Translations under genes and position numbers: made by a program
Part shown: positions 21,601 to 33,382 of the stretch, piece after piece
Layout of the letters: each line of letters begins with the position of its first letter
How positions within the stretch are numbered: the first letter of the stretch is position 1
The notes under the pieces: model-generated
Databases searched by the model: none
What the model was told of the DNA's origin: nothing
Seen by the model: only the letters and a program-made list of their open reading frames with translations
DNA from: Panagrolaimus kolymaensis
Lineage: Eukaryota; Nematoda; Chromadorea; Rhabditida; Panagrolaimidae
DNA: 64,000 nucleotides
Reading direction: 5' to 3'
Assembly: GCA_028622995.1 (NCBI GenBank)
Contig: JAJQJQ010000009.1
Coordinates: 2,046,001 to 2,110,000, forward strand

Positions 21601-24142
21601 AAAAATTGCAAAAAACTTTGCTCCAGGAGAGGGTCGAACTCTCGACCGCTGCATAACTCCGAACGCCATCTCATAAGTGCAGCGCTCTTACCACTGAGCT
21701 ACAGGAGCCTGACAATTGACTAACAAAAAGTGTATATGTGAGAGAAAAAAAAATGAGGCGCGTCTATTCAAACTAATTTTTGTCACAAAAAAATGTTTTA
21801 TTTTCTTTTTTCATTTATTTATTTTTTTTGTGTTGTTGACAAAAAATAATTTATACTTTACCATTAAATTAAATAAATGCATGCTTTTTAAAAATTGATT
21901 TTTTTATGTGGATTTTTTTTAGATTTACAAAATGAAGGAGGAAAAGAGGAAAGTTTCATGACTATTTTAAAATATGCAAAACCTGAATGGACGGTATTAT
22001 TTTTTGCTGTCGTTGCAGCTACCATTCAAGGCACTGTATTTCCTGCATTTTCTATTTTCTTTTCAAAAATTATGACTGTAAGAAAAGATTTGTTTTTTGG
22101 GTATTTGTTTAAAAGTTTTATTTGTTTTATTTATAGATTTTTGCAACCACTGACATTTCCAAAATGAGACACGATGGACATTTTTGGGCTATAATGTTAT
22201 TAGGTTGTGGATTTGTTCAAGGTTCAACAGCATTTCTCCAATCTGCTTTATTTGGATATGCATCAGAAAAATTAACCACTCGATTAAGGACTTCATTGTT
22301 TCACAATATTATGCGAATGGATATTTCTTATTTCGACATGCCAACACATTCATCAGGAAAAATTTCAACTCGTTTAGCCACCGATACTCCTAATGTAAAG
22401 TCAGCAATTGATTTTCGATTGGGCGCTGTTATCGCTGCATTAATTTCAATTATATGTGGCCTTATCATTTCATTTTATTATTCATGGCCCACTGCTTTAT
22501 TAGTTTTGGGCATATTTCCTTTGGGTGTGGTTGGTAGAGCTTTGCAATTAAGATATTTGAAGGGAAGTACAGAAAAAGATGCAAGAGATATGGAAAAAGC
22601 AGGCAATGTAAGTAAAGATAAAAATGAGAGACATAAAAAATGGTTTTATCGCAAATGTAATTTGGCGTTAAGACCAAAGCTTAATTTTGTGCCATATTTT
22701 TTAAGTTTTCATTATAAAGTTTAAAAACATTCTAAAAATGACTAAAATTTTTTGAAATAAATTTAATATGAAAATTTAAATAAAAAAAAATAAACTTTTG
22801 GGTTTTCAGATTGCCTTACAAGGAATAGAAAATGTTCGAACAGTTCAATCTTTGACATTGGAAAAAAAATTTCATGACATGTTTTTGGAATGCTTGATGG
22901 GACCTCATACTCAAGCAAAAAAGGATGCCATCGTTCAAGGTTTAACTTATGGCTTTTCGACTTCGATTTTATATTTCATTTTTGCTGCATGTTTTCGATT
23001 TGGTTTATGGTTAATTTTATATCATTCCACAGCGCCCATGGATATCATGAGGTAATTTTCAGCAATTTTGGGTTTAATTATGCAAATTTTTTCAGAGTCT
23101 TAATGGCAATTAGCTTTAGTATGGGATCAATTGGATTTGCAGCAGCTTATTTTCCCGAATACAAAAAAGCCCGTCTAGCCGCTGGAATAATTTTTAAAAT
23201 GCTTGGAGAAGAACCTAAAATTGATAGTCTTTCTTCTGATGGACAGAAAAAAGAAATCAAAGGCTTTGTTCATTTCAAAGATTTGCATTTTGTTTATCCT
23301 GAAAGACCCAATGTGAAAATTTTAAAAGGATTGGATATTGCTGTCGAGCCTGGACAAACTTTAGCTTTGGTAAATTTAATACTAATTTTTTAGTCTCGCA
23401 ACAAAAAAATAAAGAAGGAATTTTGATTTTTAGGTTGGTCCATCAGGTTGCGGAAAATCCACTTTAGTTTCATTGATTGAAAGATTTTATGATCCTGAAA
23501 ATGGCCAAGTCGTAATTGACGGAAGCAATTTGCGAGATTTGAATATCGGCCATGTTCGATCCAATATTGCTTTGGTTTCCCAAGAACCAATACTTTTTGA
23601 TTGTTCCATTCGAGAAAATATTTTGTATGGATTGGATCCCAAAAAAATTTCACATGAAGATATTCAACAAGTTGCAAAGCTTGCAAATATTGAAAATTTT
23701 GTTAAAAGTTTAGCCGCGGGTTATGAAACTAGAGTTGGTGAAAAAGGTGCTCAATTATCTGGAGGTCAAAAGCAGCGAATTGCCATTGCACGCGCGCTAA
23801 TTAGAAATCCAAAAATTTTATTATTGGATGAAGCCACTTCGGCTATGGATACAGAAAGTGAAAAAATTGTTCAAGAAGCTCTTGATCGAGCGAGTGAAGG
23901 TCGAACTTGTATTATTATTGCTCATCGATTATCGACGGTCGTGAATGCTGACTGTATTGCAGTTGTAAAAGATGGAATAATTTTAGAAAAAGGTTAGTCA
24001 AGAATTAAAAACTCGTAATTTTATAAAGTAAATAACTATCGTTTCAGGAACCCATAACGAATTAATGGCTTTGCGAGGAGCATATTTTACTTTAACTCAA
24101 AAACAAATTAAACAAAAACCATTGTTGTTGTTGCAAAATTGA
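18622..24142 (+). CDS. P-glycoprotein, full ABCB-type multidrug transporter
   Basis: ATP-driven efflux pump of the plasma membrane. Fifteen exons: 18622-18695, 18756-18865, 18911-18997, 19154-19424, 19501-19672, 19800-19924, 19982-20267, 20320-20556, 20608-21382, 21923-22077, 22137-22607, 22810-23051, 23096-23369, 23434-23992, 24048-24142. They sum to 3933 nt, 1310 aa, the usual size for the family, with every junction in phase. Layout is TMD1-NBD1-linker-TMD2-NBD2. NBD1 has Walker [25 protein letters not shown] and [14 protein letters not shown]2 has [24 protein letters not shown] and [11 protein letters not shown]. The linker (about 21160-21380) is Ser/Arg-rich and charged. The first extracellular loop has several Cys and possible N-glycosylation sites. 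The C-terminus after NBD2 is short. A tRNA lies antisense in the 540-bp intron 9. No break was seen. Confidence 0.95.
21620..21708 (-). tRNA. trnI-UAU: tRNA-Ile(UAU) with a 17-nt anticodon-loop intron
   Basis: Read on the minus strand, this folds as a standard tRNA. The acceptor stem is GCTCCTG/CTGGAGC with one T:T mismatch. The D arm is GCTC-AGTGGTAA-GAGC, the anticodon stem CTGCA/TGCAG and the T arm GAGAG-TTCGACC-CTCTC. The loop after CTGCA reads C-T-TAT-G; a 17-nt insert (21655-21671) then separates it from A38. This is the canonical intron position 37/38. The anticodon TAT is at 21673-21675. Eukaryotic tRNA-Ile(UAU) genes very commonly carry such an intron, which supports the call. The gene sits antisense in intron 9 of the P-glycoprotein gene. 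Confidence 0.95.
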
Positions 24143-24797
24143 TTATTTTATTTTTAACTTCCATAAATTTATTTTTTATGATTTTTTTTTTACATGTTTC
24201 ATACACAAAACATTCCATTCTATGAATAAATCAAACAATAACGTCACTTTTTTTTAGCTTTTTTGTTATCATCAATAAAAAGTTTCTCCACTCAAGCTTA
24301 ACTTAGCGCTGCTGATTGCTGTTTTTGGATTCATCTTTACTTTTTTTTCATTGGGAAAAAAATATGATTCACTAACAAAAAATGCTAATAGTTTTTGCTT
24401 GCTTGTTTATCAGCAAAACATCATCACTTTCTTTTTTTTCTATCACTCTGTCTGACTTTCTAGTTTTTTCTCTTTCTTCACCAAAAAAAATGTGTGTCTT
24501 TCTTAATTTTAACAACACTTTTATTTTTTAAGCAAACGACGTCAAATCAAATAAAATTAAAAATCATTACGGTGGGAAGGGAGAAAAGAAGAAAAATAGA
24601 TAAGAAACAAATACTTAAGCGAAGCTAAGCTTCAACCTAATTTCTCAAATAAATATAGTTTTTTTTTCTAACAAACAACGACTTAACTCCTGAATTTTAT
24701 TCTCAAAACTTTGTTTGCTTACTGCTGGTGATTTTCTTTTCTCTAAAGAAATATTTTTTAATTTGTTTCTGACGCTTCAAATTTTTTATTATTAAAA
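24143..24797. other. intergenic
   Basis: About 650 bases between the P-glycoprotein stop and the mucin-like gene. A possible AATAAA signal lies near 24225. Nothing else is visible. Confidence 0.5.
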
Positions 24798-25220
24798 ATG
24801 ACTAAATTTATTTTCATTACTTTATTAGTTTTTATTTCTGCTTTTTATTTTGGATCAACAGCGCCATTGGATACTTTGGATGATGCGGCTTCAGGTTCAA
24901 GTACCACAGTTGGTCAAGCTCCAAGTTTGCCACCAAAACCTACCACTCAGGGGCCAACTAACGGTGGTGACTCCAGCGCAACTACTACGGATGCTGGAGG
25001 AGCCCCTTCCAAGCATACCACCTTTGCTCATGGTAATAAACCAACAACAACCATGAATCCTGCAAAACCATCTGGTAGCCCTTCTTCAGATGGAGACCTA
25101 TCTCCTACAACAACATCTCCTACACCTGTTCCAACTACCAGCGATGCAGCTTCAACAACTTCATTATCAATTGCAGCAATTATTTTACCAATAATTACTT
25201 TTTCAATTTTTAAAGTTTAA
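24798..25220 (+). CDS. mucin-like secreted protein with GPI-type tail
   Basis: Single exon, 140 aa. Residues 1-20 are a signal peptide ending near FGSTA. Residues 25-115 are Thr/Ser/Pro/Gly-rich with many TTT and PTT runs, a typical O-glycosylated stalk. The last 20 residues are hydrophobic (SLSIAAIILPIITFSIFKV) with no cytosolic tail, as in a GPI-anchor signal. That tail is clearly related to the C-terminus of the tandemly duplicated proteins at 32454 and 34356 (SLSIMAIILLMITFSIFS), so the three share a module or a common origin. An AATAAA follows near 25297. Confidence 0.75.
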   Translation: MTKFIFITLLVFISAFYFGSTAPLDTLDDAASGSSTTVGQAPSLPPKPTTQGPTNGGDSSATTTDAGGAPSKHTTFAHGNKPTTTMNPAKPSGSPSSDGDLSPTTTSPTPVPTTSDAASTTSLSIAAIILPIITFSIFKV

Positions 25221-26043
25221 ATTTGTTTAATAATTTTATTTCATCATTATCTTTGTACTTTATAAGCTAATATTTTGATTGGTTGTTTTTTTACTTAATA
25301 AACTTTTTTTTATTTGAATCGTAAAAGTTTGTTAATTTTGACATCAATAATTTTTGCTATTTGTAAAATAAAAAAATTGTTGAAAAGTAGTTTTGAAAGT
25401 TATTCGGAAAAAAAAGAGGATTAAAAGATTTAAGTTTAATTTTTATTTTTCCTTCTTTTTTTTTCTGGCAATAATTGCAAGTTTTTATTTCTTTCTTTTA
25501 TAAGTTTGAGTTAAATGAAAATGAGGCTGCTTATGACTAACGAGTTTTAACGACTTTGAAAAGAAAGAAAATATTTTGACATTATTTTGTTGCTTGATTA
25601 AAACCTTATAAGATGATTATTTGTATGCAATAAAGATGTGAATGTTTGTTGTATGATATAATAAGATAAAAAACTAAATTATGAAGATAAAAATGAGGGG
25701 AGCGGGAGCAAATGAAAGGCGTGCAAGCTCCATTACTTTTTTTGTGAGAGTGAATCAATAGCAAATAATTTTGAATAAAATGATTGAAAGAGAAAAAAAA
25801 TATTTAAGCATTATATTATAATATTAACATTTGTTGTGAATAAAAAACGATCGTAAAAACATTGACTAATGTGTTGAAATTTTTTTTAATGAAAACGTTA
25901 GTGTAAAACAAAATTGAATGGCATTATTAACTTTACTTTTTTATATAATATATGTTTATTGAAAGAATAAAAAAGGTAATGAATTCTCTATTATTTTAAT
26001 TAGTTAAAATTGGATAGGTTTAACAGCACCCTAAGTTTGATAC
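25221..26043. other. intergenic, AT-rich
   Basis: About 820 bases of A/T-rich sequence between convergent transcripts. No gene or repeat seen. Confidence 0.5.
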
Positions 26044-26204
26044 CTATCGTCTGGCAAAGAGACCATCATCTGAAAAATAAATTATTCTTTATTAAAATAA
26101 AAAACTTAAAAACAATGATATAACCAAGCATCTTCCCACGGGTCATTAACTCGGGCAGGTAGAACGGAATCAAAGTTTAAATGGCCGAGAGTTGGGCGAA
26201 ACAT
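26044..26204 (-). CDS. candidate short exon pair of an unresolved gene
   Basis: On the minus strand, ATG 26202-26204 opens a protein-like stretch (MFRPTLGHLNF, later NDPWEDAWLYH) to 26114. After a 44-bp intron ending in TTTTTCAG it joins in phase to 26044-26069 (YDGLFARR, stop TAG). The product from this Met is only 38 aa. The composition (Trp, Pro, Asp, Arg) is unlike the surrounding low-complexity DNA, so it is probably the C-terminal part of a real protein. I could not find an AG acceptor joining it in frame to the exons at 26555-26772. The GTTTTT donor is weak. Function unknown. Confidence 0.4.
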
Positions 26205-26554
26205 TTTTAAAAGAAAGAAAAAAAAATCCAAAAAGAAATTTGATACAAAAAATTTTTTGTTGTCGCCTTCGAAAAGGTCAAACTCAAAAAGATCGAAAAC
26301 CTGAAGGGATGAGCCAAGTAAAGTTTTCCCTTAGAAAAGCCCCGGATATAAAAAAAATTTTTTCGAAGGTTCCTAAAGTTAAGAAAAAAGTGTAAAATAT
26401 ATTTGTGGATGTATGGTTAAATATAACAAATATGAAATGGGTAAAGTAAACTTTTTTGCAACTAAATATAAAAAACAACATGGGATGATTAATTTTTTTA
26501 GTTTTCAATTTTTTCGCTATAATTTTGAAAAGAATAAATACGGTAAAAACTCAC

Positions 26555-26772
26555 TTCCTTTAACATCAGGCCGACCAGGTGGTGGTGGAGGATATCCGCC
26601 AATTTCACGAATTTGATTATTTTGATTTTCATTCTAAAATTATAATTTAAATAATAATGATATCGTAATCTTTTTTATATTTTTAACTTACCGGATTGTT
26701 TTTAGGATTGGGTAATTCGGTTTGAGGTTTTTGAGTGCCGAGGTGATCTTTTCCTTTTTTATAATTTTCCAT
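26555..26772 (-). CDS. candidate 5' exons of a small protein with a proline run
   Basis: ATG 26770-26772 follows an AG acceptor (TTTTTTAG) only six bases upstream, a layout that fits trans-splicing of a spliced leader. Exon 26692-26772 joins in phase over a 58-bp intron to 26555-26633. Together they encode a hydrophilic segment with IREIGGYPPPPPGRPDVKG near its end. A GTGAGT donor follows at 26554. If it is not used, the frame ends soon after at a TAG. The downstream exon is uncertain; the stretch at 26044-26204 is the likely partner by position but not by phase. Family not recognised. Confidence 0.4.
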
Positions 26773-27768
26773 TTCAATCTAAAAAATTTTAGTTTAAAAG
26801 GGGAAGAGGCACTTGTCTACTACATGTTTTAGCTCCCAGCACGAGAGTGCCCCATTTAATAATTTTTTTATATTTTTATTTTTTCTCAAGGTGCAGGGAT
26901 TTCATGCTTGGAGGTAAGACATGTCGGAAGCAAAGTTTTAATCAAGTGTCTTCTTATTCTTAAAAAGATTTTTAACAGTCGCGCAGGTTTGAAATTTTTT
27001 TAAACCATCCATGTTCAAAACTTTACTAAAACTAAAAATAAAAGAATGGAAAATTTATATTTTTCCTTCCAAAAATTTTTTAGTTGTCTTATTTGTGACT
27101 ATTGAAAGGAAAAGTTGATTATACTTTTTATGTGAAAAAAAATGGCGCAAGAAGTGCCAGCCGACATTTAAAAATATCCGGCTTTATTTGCTTTTACAAC
27201 CAAACAAAAAAATAAAATTTTCCATTCTAAAAAAAAGAATAAAGGTTAAAAAGCGAAAGTTTATGGGAAAGATCATTGAAAAAACTGAAAAAGGCATTTA
27301 AAAAACTTCTACTTTTATTGGAAAGCTCCAAAAATGCTTTTATTAAAAAAATTTGAGAAGCATTGTTGAAAACCATAAAACAAGAAACAGAATTTACAAA
27401 TTCAGTTTCTTACTCTAAAAGTACACAGTAATTTGTATTTCAAATATGAAAGGATTTGCGAATATGTTTATCATTTTTCTTTATGAAACTATACTTCGCT
27501 TGTTTTGTTTCCTACATTAATGAATTCATCAAATGGAAAAATGGAGTTCAGATTGGTTATTTTCATAGAATAAAACCCATAGATTTGAGTCTTTAGCGCA
27601 GGAAAAATTTTTTTTTGCTGTTATTGGCGAAGCTCGCCTTTCTCAAAAAACAATTTTTAATTCGAAAAATTAAACTCTAGTTTCACGAAACGATAAAACT
27701 TCAAATTTGTTTGGCTCTTTTTTGTTAGATTTATTTATTTAATAATTTATTATAGTTTTCTAAGAAAA
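26773..27768. other. intergenic, AT-rich
   Basis: About 1 kb without a gene. GGCACT (26808-26813) and AGTGCC (26846-26851) could pair around a 32-nt loop, but I cannot name an RNA. Confidence 0.45.
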
Positions 27769-29208
27769 TTATGCGAGGATTCTCATAGTTGAACTTGTAG
27801 CCATTGTTTGAGAATTAAAGGGTTGATGAGGTAAAGGCATCATAACACTGGCAACTGGAATTTTAGCTATTCTTGTATTATCAAATCCATTTGCATCGGA
27901 TGAACCATTTTGAAGGGCAACTTTGAAATGTTTGTAATTAAATGCACAATTAACTACTCTGAAAAATGAAAAACAAAAAAATGAATTTTAGATAAAAAAT
28001 TTTAGATTAAGAACTAACCCATCAAGTGCCGAACAGAGCTCCCATGCAAGAGTAGTGGTAATAAAAAGTAGCCATTTAGTATCGGCATAACGTGAAAATA
28101 AATGGAATGAAATTAACATAAAAGTTTGTAATAAACTTGTTAAACATGACTAGAAAATAACAAATTATTAAACTTAATTATATTTTTTTGGTAATTTTGT
28201 TTTCCAAGAAAAAAAACACTAACCTGGTAAAAAAAGCGTTTATCAAGTTTTTTGTTATTATGTTTTTGAGAATTTCGATTATTCATCGAAGCCACTGAAA
28301 ATTAAATTAAATTTAATAAATAATAGGTAGTTTAAATTTTATCGTAAAAGTACACAACTTTTATGAAACTAACTCTCAAAAACATACAATTATTTGTGAA
28401 TTTTATTAATGCTAAAAGTGTTATTGCATCCAAAATAACGACTATTATCATTATCGAACATGAATATAAAAAATCTATATAAAATGCAAGGAAATGTCCG
28501 CATGATGATTCAGAAAAATACCATATATACGCTTGAGTGTCGAGTAAAAAATCACAAGAATCTAAAAAAAATGGTTTTAGAAAATTTTATAAATAAATTA
28601 AAAACTAACCAAAAAATCCAACCGATGCGTGGCAAATAGCTAAAAACCAAGTAAATGCAATAATAATTTTTGTTCCTTTATCAGAAAATATTTTTCTATA
28701 CGTAAATGGAAACATTATTGCCATAAAACGATTTATGGTTTTAATTAAAACTGTATAACTTGTTAAAAGACATATTCCAACTGCGATTTGACCAATTCGA
28801 TGACCTATCGATGATTCAGCCAAAGATGGAAAACTAAAATAGAAATTTTTTAAAACTTTTTTTTGCATTTTTAGATCAAAAAAATATTTATTACACTATA
28901 ACGACAAAAATAGTCCAACAACCAACAATAAGAATATTAATAACTTCTGCTATAGAATGTGAGGCACATAAATATCCAAAACTATTATGCAATAAAGGAG
29001 ATTTAATGGTAATATAAACATTTAATAAATTTGCAAGTAATCCGAACACAGCTATCTAAAATTAAGAAAAAAAGATAAAGGTTTCTGAGCGTTGCAAGAA
29101 AATACTAACCACAGCTAAAATAAATATTACAGCGCTCATAAAATATGCATCTTTCACGGTTAGAATGGAATCCGGCACAATCGAGGTTGAAGAGACAGTA
29201 GTTGACAT
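27769..29208 (-). CDS. nematode seven-transmembrane receptor (Srx-like)
   Basis: Probable chemosensory G-protein-coupled receptor. Seven exons, 5' to 3': 29110-29208, 28895-29055, 28610-28833, 28388-28561, 28224-28294, 28019-28149, 27769-27958; phases agree, 349 aa. Several hydrophobic segments are evident. TM1 starts near FGLLANLLN. After TM3 comes the motif TINRFMAIMFPFTYRKIF, typical of the nematode Srx-like class (NRF...P..YR). Cysteines at the start of exons 2 and 4 could form the usual extracellular bridge. The C-terminus is a soluble tail of about 40 residues. The subfamily assignment (Srx versus related Srt/Srw-like groups) rests on the NRF...YRKIFS block only. No break was seen. Confidence 0.8.
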
Positions 29209-30546
29209 ATTTTTTATCCTGAAAAAAGCTAACGCTTAAGTATAACAAAAAAGCTTAAAAGCAAAAGTTAGCAAGAAAAAAATGGTTTTTAAACTATTTT
29301 ATTATAATAAAAATATTATCTTTTAATTTTTGAGCAAAGATGTATAAATTTAAAGAACACTTTAAATCAGAAAAAGAAAGTTTTTATAAATAACTTTATT
29401 GACATCAGTATGTCTACGACCAAAAGGTTTATTTATTAATCAACCTTTCTTATTTAATTTTTTTATTGGAATTGATGAACGCCGTTTTCAAAGAAGCTAC
29501 AAACAGAAAAAAAATTAAATAACAAACAAACCTTTTTTCTTGCTCATTCAAAAATTATGGACTCTTTTTTCAAGTATTTAACAAAAAACAGTTAAATAAT
29601 AAATAATAATAAGCAGAACATTAACAGACAGGTAAATATTAAAAAAATAAATAATAATGGTATTTATTTAAAATTGCTGTTATTGACAAATGGACTTTCA
29701 AAGAAGAAGAAAAAAGTAAAAAAACATGAACGACGTCAGTTACAAGCAACTATTAAAAAAAGAAAAATATTAAGTTCTTTGAAAATAGGTAACAGGTGTT
29801 TATTTTACCATAAATTTTTTTTACAAGGGCTTGCTTGAATTTAAAACTGCAATTTAAAACAACATTGATTTTCTTTTTTTTTAAAAAAGCCAATATAATA
29901 AAATAAATTCATTTAAGCTTTTTTATGCCAAATAAAAACTAATAAAGTTAATAAAATAATGGAAAAAGAAAAAAAAGTGGAGGAGTGTTGTTAAAAATAA
30001 AACCAAATAAAAAATGCATTCAAATATTCTTTTTATTTTTTTTCGTTTCCAATGTGTCACTTTTTTCCACTAAATTAATTAACTTTAACCTCTTTGAGTT
30101 TCCTAAAAAATGACGAAGCAAGCTTTTTCTTTTCCATCACTTATTTAAACAAATAAAAAAAAATAAACCCAAAAAAGAATAAAAATAAATAAATAACGCA
30201 TAGTATTCTCAACGAAGACGTAAACGACGAAGAAATGATGCCATCCTTCTTCCTGCTTTCTTTTTTGACTTGTTAAAAGGCAGCATTAATAGTTTTTGTT
30301 CTGTGTTTTTTAAACGGAAATTAAAAACTGCATTGTCATGAACTTAAAAAAATATACAAATAAAAATTATAAATAATCATTAATTAAAAAACTTTTTTTT
30401 TTTGCGTATCAATCAATTTTCTACAGATGCTTCAACTAACATATAGCGATGAAGCATAATTTTAGTTACCCTTGTAATCGTTTATCCTTATAATTATTAA
30501 ACTAAAAAACTAAAAATAAGTGCGATTTTTTTGCTTTCATGGCTTA

Positions 30547-30815
30547 GAATTTGTTTTTAAAATTTAACTTTTATTTAAAAAACATTTTTTTGTTTGATAT
30601 TTCTATTTTTTGTGATTACGGCAAAACATCAAAACTAAAAGCGAACCTACTTTTATTTTTTTGTTTTGTTTTGTTTGTCTTTCTTTTTTTACGGAGAAAT
30701 GTAAAAAAAGCCATTTTCTTGCAATCGATATTTTCATTTTCACCATTATCGAATCTAGCTCGAATAGACGCTCTTTTTTGTTCTTTGAATATTTTATATT
30801 TTCTTTTTTTCTTTT
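30547..30815. repeat. diverged duplicated segment, left copy
   Basis: Matches 31366-31645 in the same orientation with many substitutions and small indels. Best-conserved cores are ACGGAGAAAT, the phrase GCCATTTTCTTGCAATCGAT and ATTTTATATTTTCTTTTTTT. No protein frame is shared. An old local duplication or two copies of an unknown repeat. Confidence 0.65.
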
Positions 30816-31365
30816 TTACATCACGTTGGTAAGTTGAGGTTATAAATGGCATGTCATGCGACTCTTTAGGTAAACTATTCGTGTCAATCATTTTTATATG
30901 ATAGCATATTTTATAAAACTTTATATAATAACATCTTTTTATTACAAATATTTCTGACATGGTCAATAAAGAAATTTTGTAATTTGAAATCACCTGGTAA
31001 GCAAAAATTCACTCACTAATGGATTTTTACTCAAGAATGATACTCCATTTTGCTTGTTTCATTAAAATAAAATAAAACATAAAAAGGTGAAACTATTGAA
31101 ATTTGCAAAATTCCTTCGAAGATTCTTCTCTTTTTCTTTTTTTTTTGTTGCGAAAAAAAGTATCGCCATCGCTTCAATGAGACAGAAATGAAATAACAGC
31201 AAACCGACGGCAATCGAACAACGAGCGATGAAACATAAACAAACAAAAAAATTCAAAAGGCATTTAGCTTACATTGTTCCAAAATTTTATGATGTTTGTG
31301 ATATAAAAAGTAATTAAAATATGCGCGATGAAGAAGAATCAAAATAACAGAGAATACATATTAAA

Positions 31366-31645
31366 AATTTGTTTTTAAAATTTGATTTTTATTTAACAAA
31401 CTTTTTGTGTTTGACATTTCCATTTAAATTGTTGGTTGCGTCGAATCAAAATAAAGAGCGCTGCTTTTATTTTATACATTTTTTTGTTGTGTTTCTTTTT
31501 TTCTTACGGAGAAATTAAAAAAAAGCCATTTTCTTGCAATCGATATTTCTATTTTTACCATTTGCGTATCTAGCTTTTTTGTCGATTGAGCGATCTTTCT
31601 GTTTATTTTGAATATTTTATATTTTCTTTTTTTCATTTTTTTAAC
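31366..31645. repeat. diverged duplicated segment, right copy
   Basis: Partner of 30547-30815, lying just left of the 1902-bp tandem duplication. It is much more diverged than that duplication, so the two events are separate. Confidence 0.65.
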
Positions 31646-32453
31646 TCTTGGTAATTAAAGGTAATAAAAATCATGTTAAAAAAATCTTTACAATGTAAGT
31701 TATCCAACATAGAAGGTTGTCAAACTCAAGAAAGCACGATTTAAAAAGGCATTTGAAGGCCACTTGCGCAAATGTGTTAGAATTGCAACAAATGAGCGGG
31801 CGTTTATGGTAGCTCATTGTCTCCCATCAAAGTATAATGTTGAAATCAAATTTCTAAGTTTATGACAATGCAGAATAAATTAGATCAAGTAGAAATAATA
31901 TATTTTAATCGTCCACATTTTGCATATAATTTTTGTTATTTAAAAAACCATCCCTTTTAGGAGAAGGAGGTTTAATTAAATAAACATATAAATTTGCATT
32001 TGAAATCAATAAACTCGTTTAAAAAGAATTATTAAATAATATTTTTGGTTTTTAAAATTATTTTCAATCATTTTGTCTCTCTTTTACTGCTGCAACCAAA
32101 AAATGTATCATTAAATTTTAATATATTTTTTTAGGTTGATTTTTAAAGAATTTGTCAATGTGCACATATAATAATAATTATTTATTTTAAAACTTTTATG
32201 CACATTTTTTGACAAGAATGATGAATGATAGTGTGTAGGGTTTAGCCCATTATGTAAATAATCAGAAAAATGTTTTACCATTCAAGTTGCATTTTCATTG
32301 TTTGCAGAAATAGTGTAGCTACGTTTTTAATAGCGCAAAGGTGTGGTCACAAACCCGTAAAAACGCTTTACTATAAATTTGCTTCCTTGTTTAGTTTCAT
32401 TACACTTTCTGTCTCATCAAATTTTTTGATTCGACGAAAAAAATTCCGGAAAA

Positions 32454-33325
32454 ATGATGAATGTTAGAGTTTCTTGGATATTTATTCCCATGATTTTGTG
32501 GTTATCAAATTTGATAAATGTAACAATTCTGTTTTTGGAATGTAACAAAAAAAATTTGAATTTAGGTAAATGCGGATGTCTCACCGTCGACCATTTCAAT
32601 TAGAAATTTAGAAGTAACTTTAAATTATGATCTCTATTTGAATGCCACAGAACTGACACTTGATTTAAATATGGACACTGAGAATGAGCAAGTTTTTTCT
32701 TAACTCAAAAAAAAAATCTTTTTCAATGGATTATATTTTTAGATATTTAAATAAAAGAATTGGAGTAGCCATTTTATCAAACAACACGATTTTTAAAATT
32801 CCATACATAAATAATAATTCTGTGGATTTTACAATTTTGAACTTATTTGTAAACTACAATAATACATTTTGAGCGACGATAATGTCTTAAATTTTCAGAA
32901 TACAATAGCCATTAATGCTAATTTTACTCTTCAATTTATTGGTACAGCCGAATACGAAACCGTAAATCAAATGTTGATAAAATTAACAAATGACGCATAT
33001 TTATCTAATACATGGACAAATGCAACCCAATTTTGGAGTAGCAACAATGGAAATATTTCATGGTAAAACTTTTTGGTCAAAGTATTTTATGAAAATTTTT
33101 ATTATTTTTAGGGGCATAAAATTTGAATATTTAAAGCAATGCCAAAATTCGAATATTACTAATTTTTTCTGTGAAGAAATAACTTCAAGTTCGCCCACAC
33201 CGAATCCTCTTAATGGAAGATCAACACCAACGCCTGCTTCAACAACTTCAAACACTTCTGGGTCAAATTCTTTATCCATAATGGCAATTATTTTACTAAT
33301 GATTACATTCTCTATTTTTTCATAA
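32454..33325 (+). CDS. secreted GPI-type protein, tandem copy 1
   Basis: Five exons: 32454-32519, 32566-32687, 32743-32848, 32899-33062, 33112-33325; phases agree, 223 aa. Exon 1 encodes the signal peptide (22 residues). The ectodomain (exons 2-4) is Asn/Thr-rich with many N-glycosylation sequons and looks beta-rich. Two Cys lie in exon 5. After a Ser/Thr/Pro stalk, the protein ends in the hydrophobic tail SLSIMAIILLMITFSIFS with no cytosolic part, as for a GPI anchor. The second intron uses a GC donor (GCAAGT) instead of GT, the only such intron in my models. The tail resembles that of the mucin-like protein at 24798. No known family is recognised. Confidence 0.75.
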
Positions 33326-33382
33326 TAAATAAAATTGCTTGAATAAAACTTTTTTTTATCTTTTTTTAAACTGCTATTCGAG

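Larger units (their letters stand above)
29209..31758. other. intergenic with a diverged segment duplication
   Basis: About 2.5 kb left of the tandem duplication. No gene is seen. It contains two diverged copies of a 270-280-bp segment, annotated separately. The rest is A/T runs. Confidence 0.5.

Noticed and set aside
26192..26395. Basic 67-codon plus-strand frame
   Set aside because: It starts only at TTG and overlaps the better-supported minus-strand exon candidate. Its Lys richness is expected by chance here.
31960..31985. GGTTTAATTA-like sequence resembling the start of a nematode spliced leader
   Set aside because: It does not continue into the SL1 sequence and has no donor or snRNA-like fold after it.
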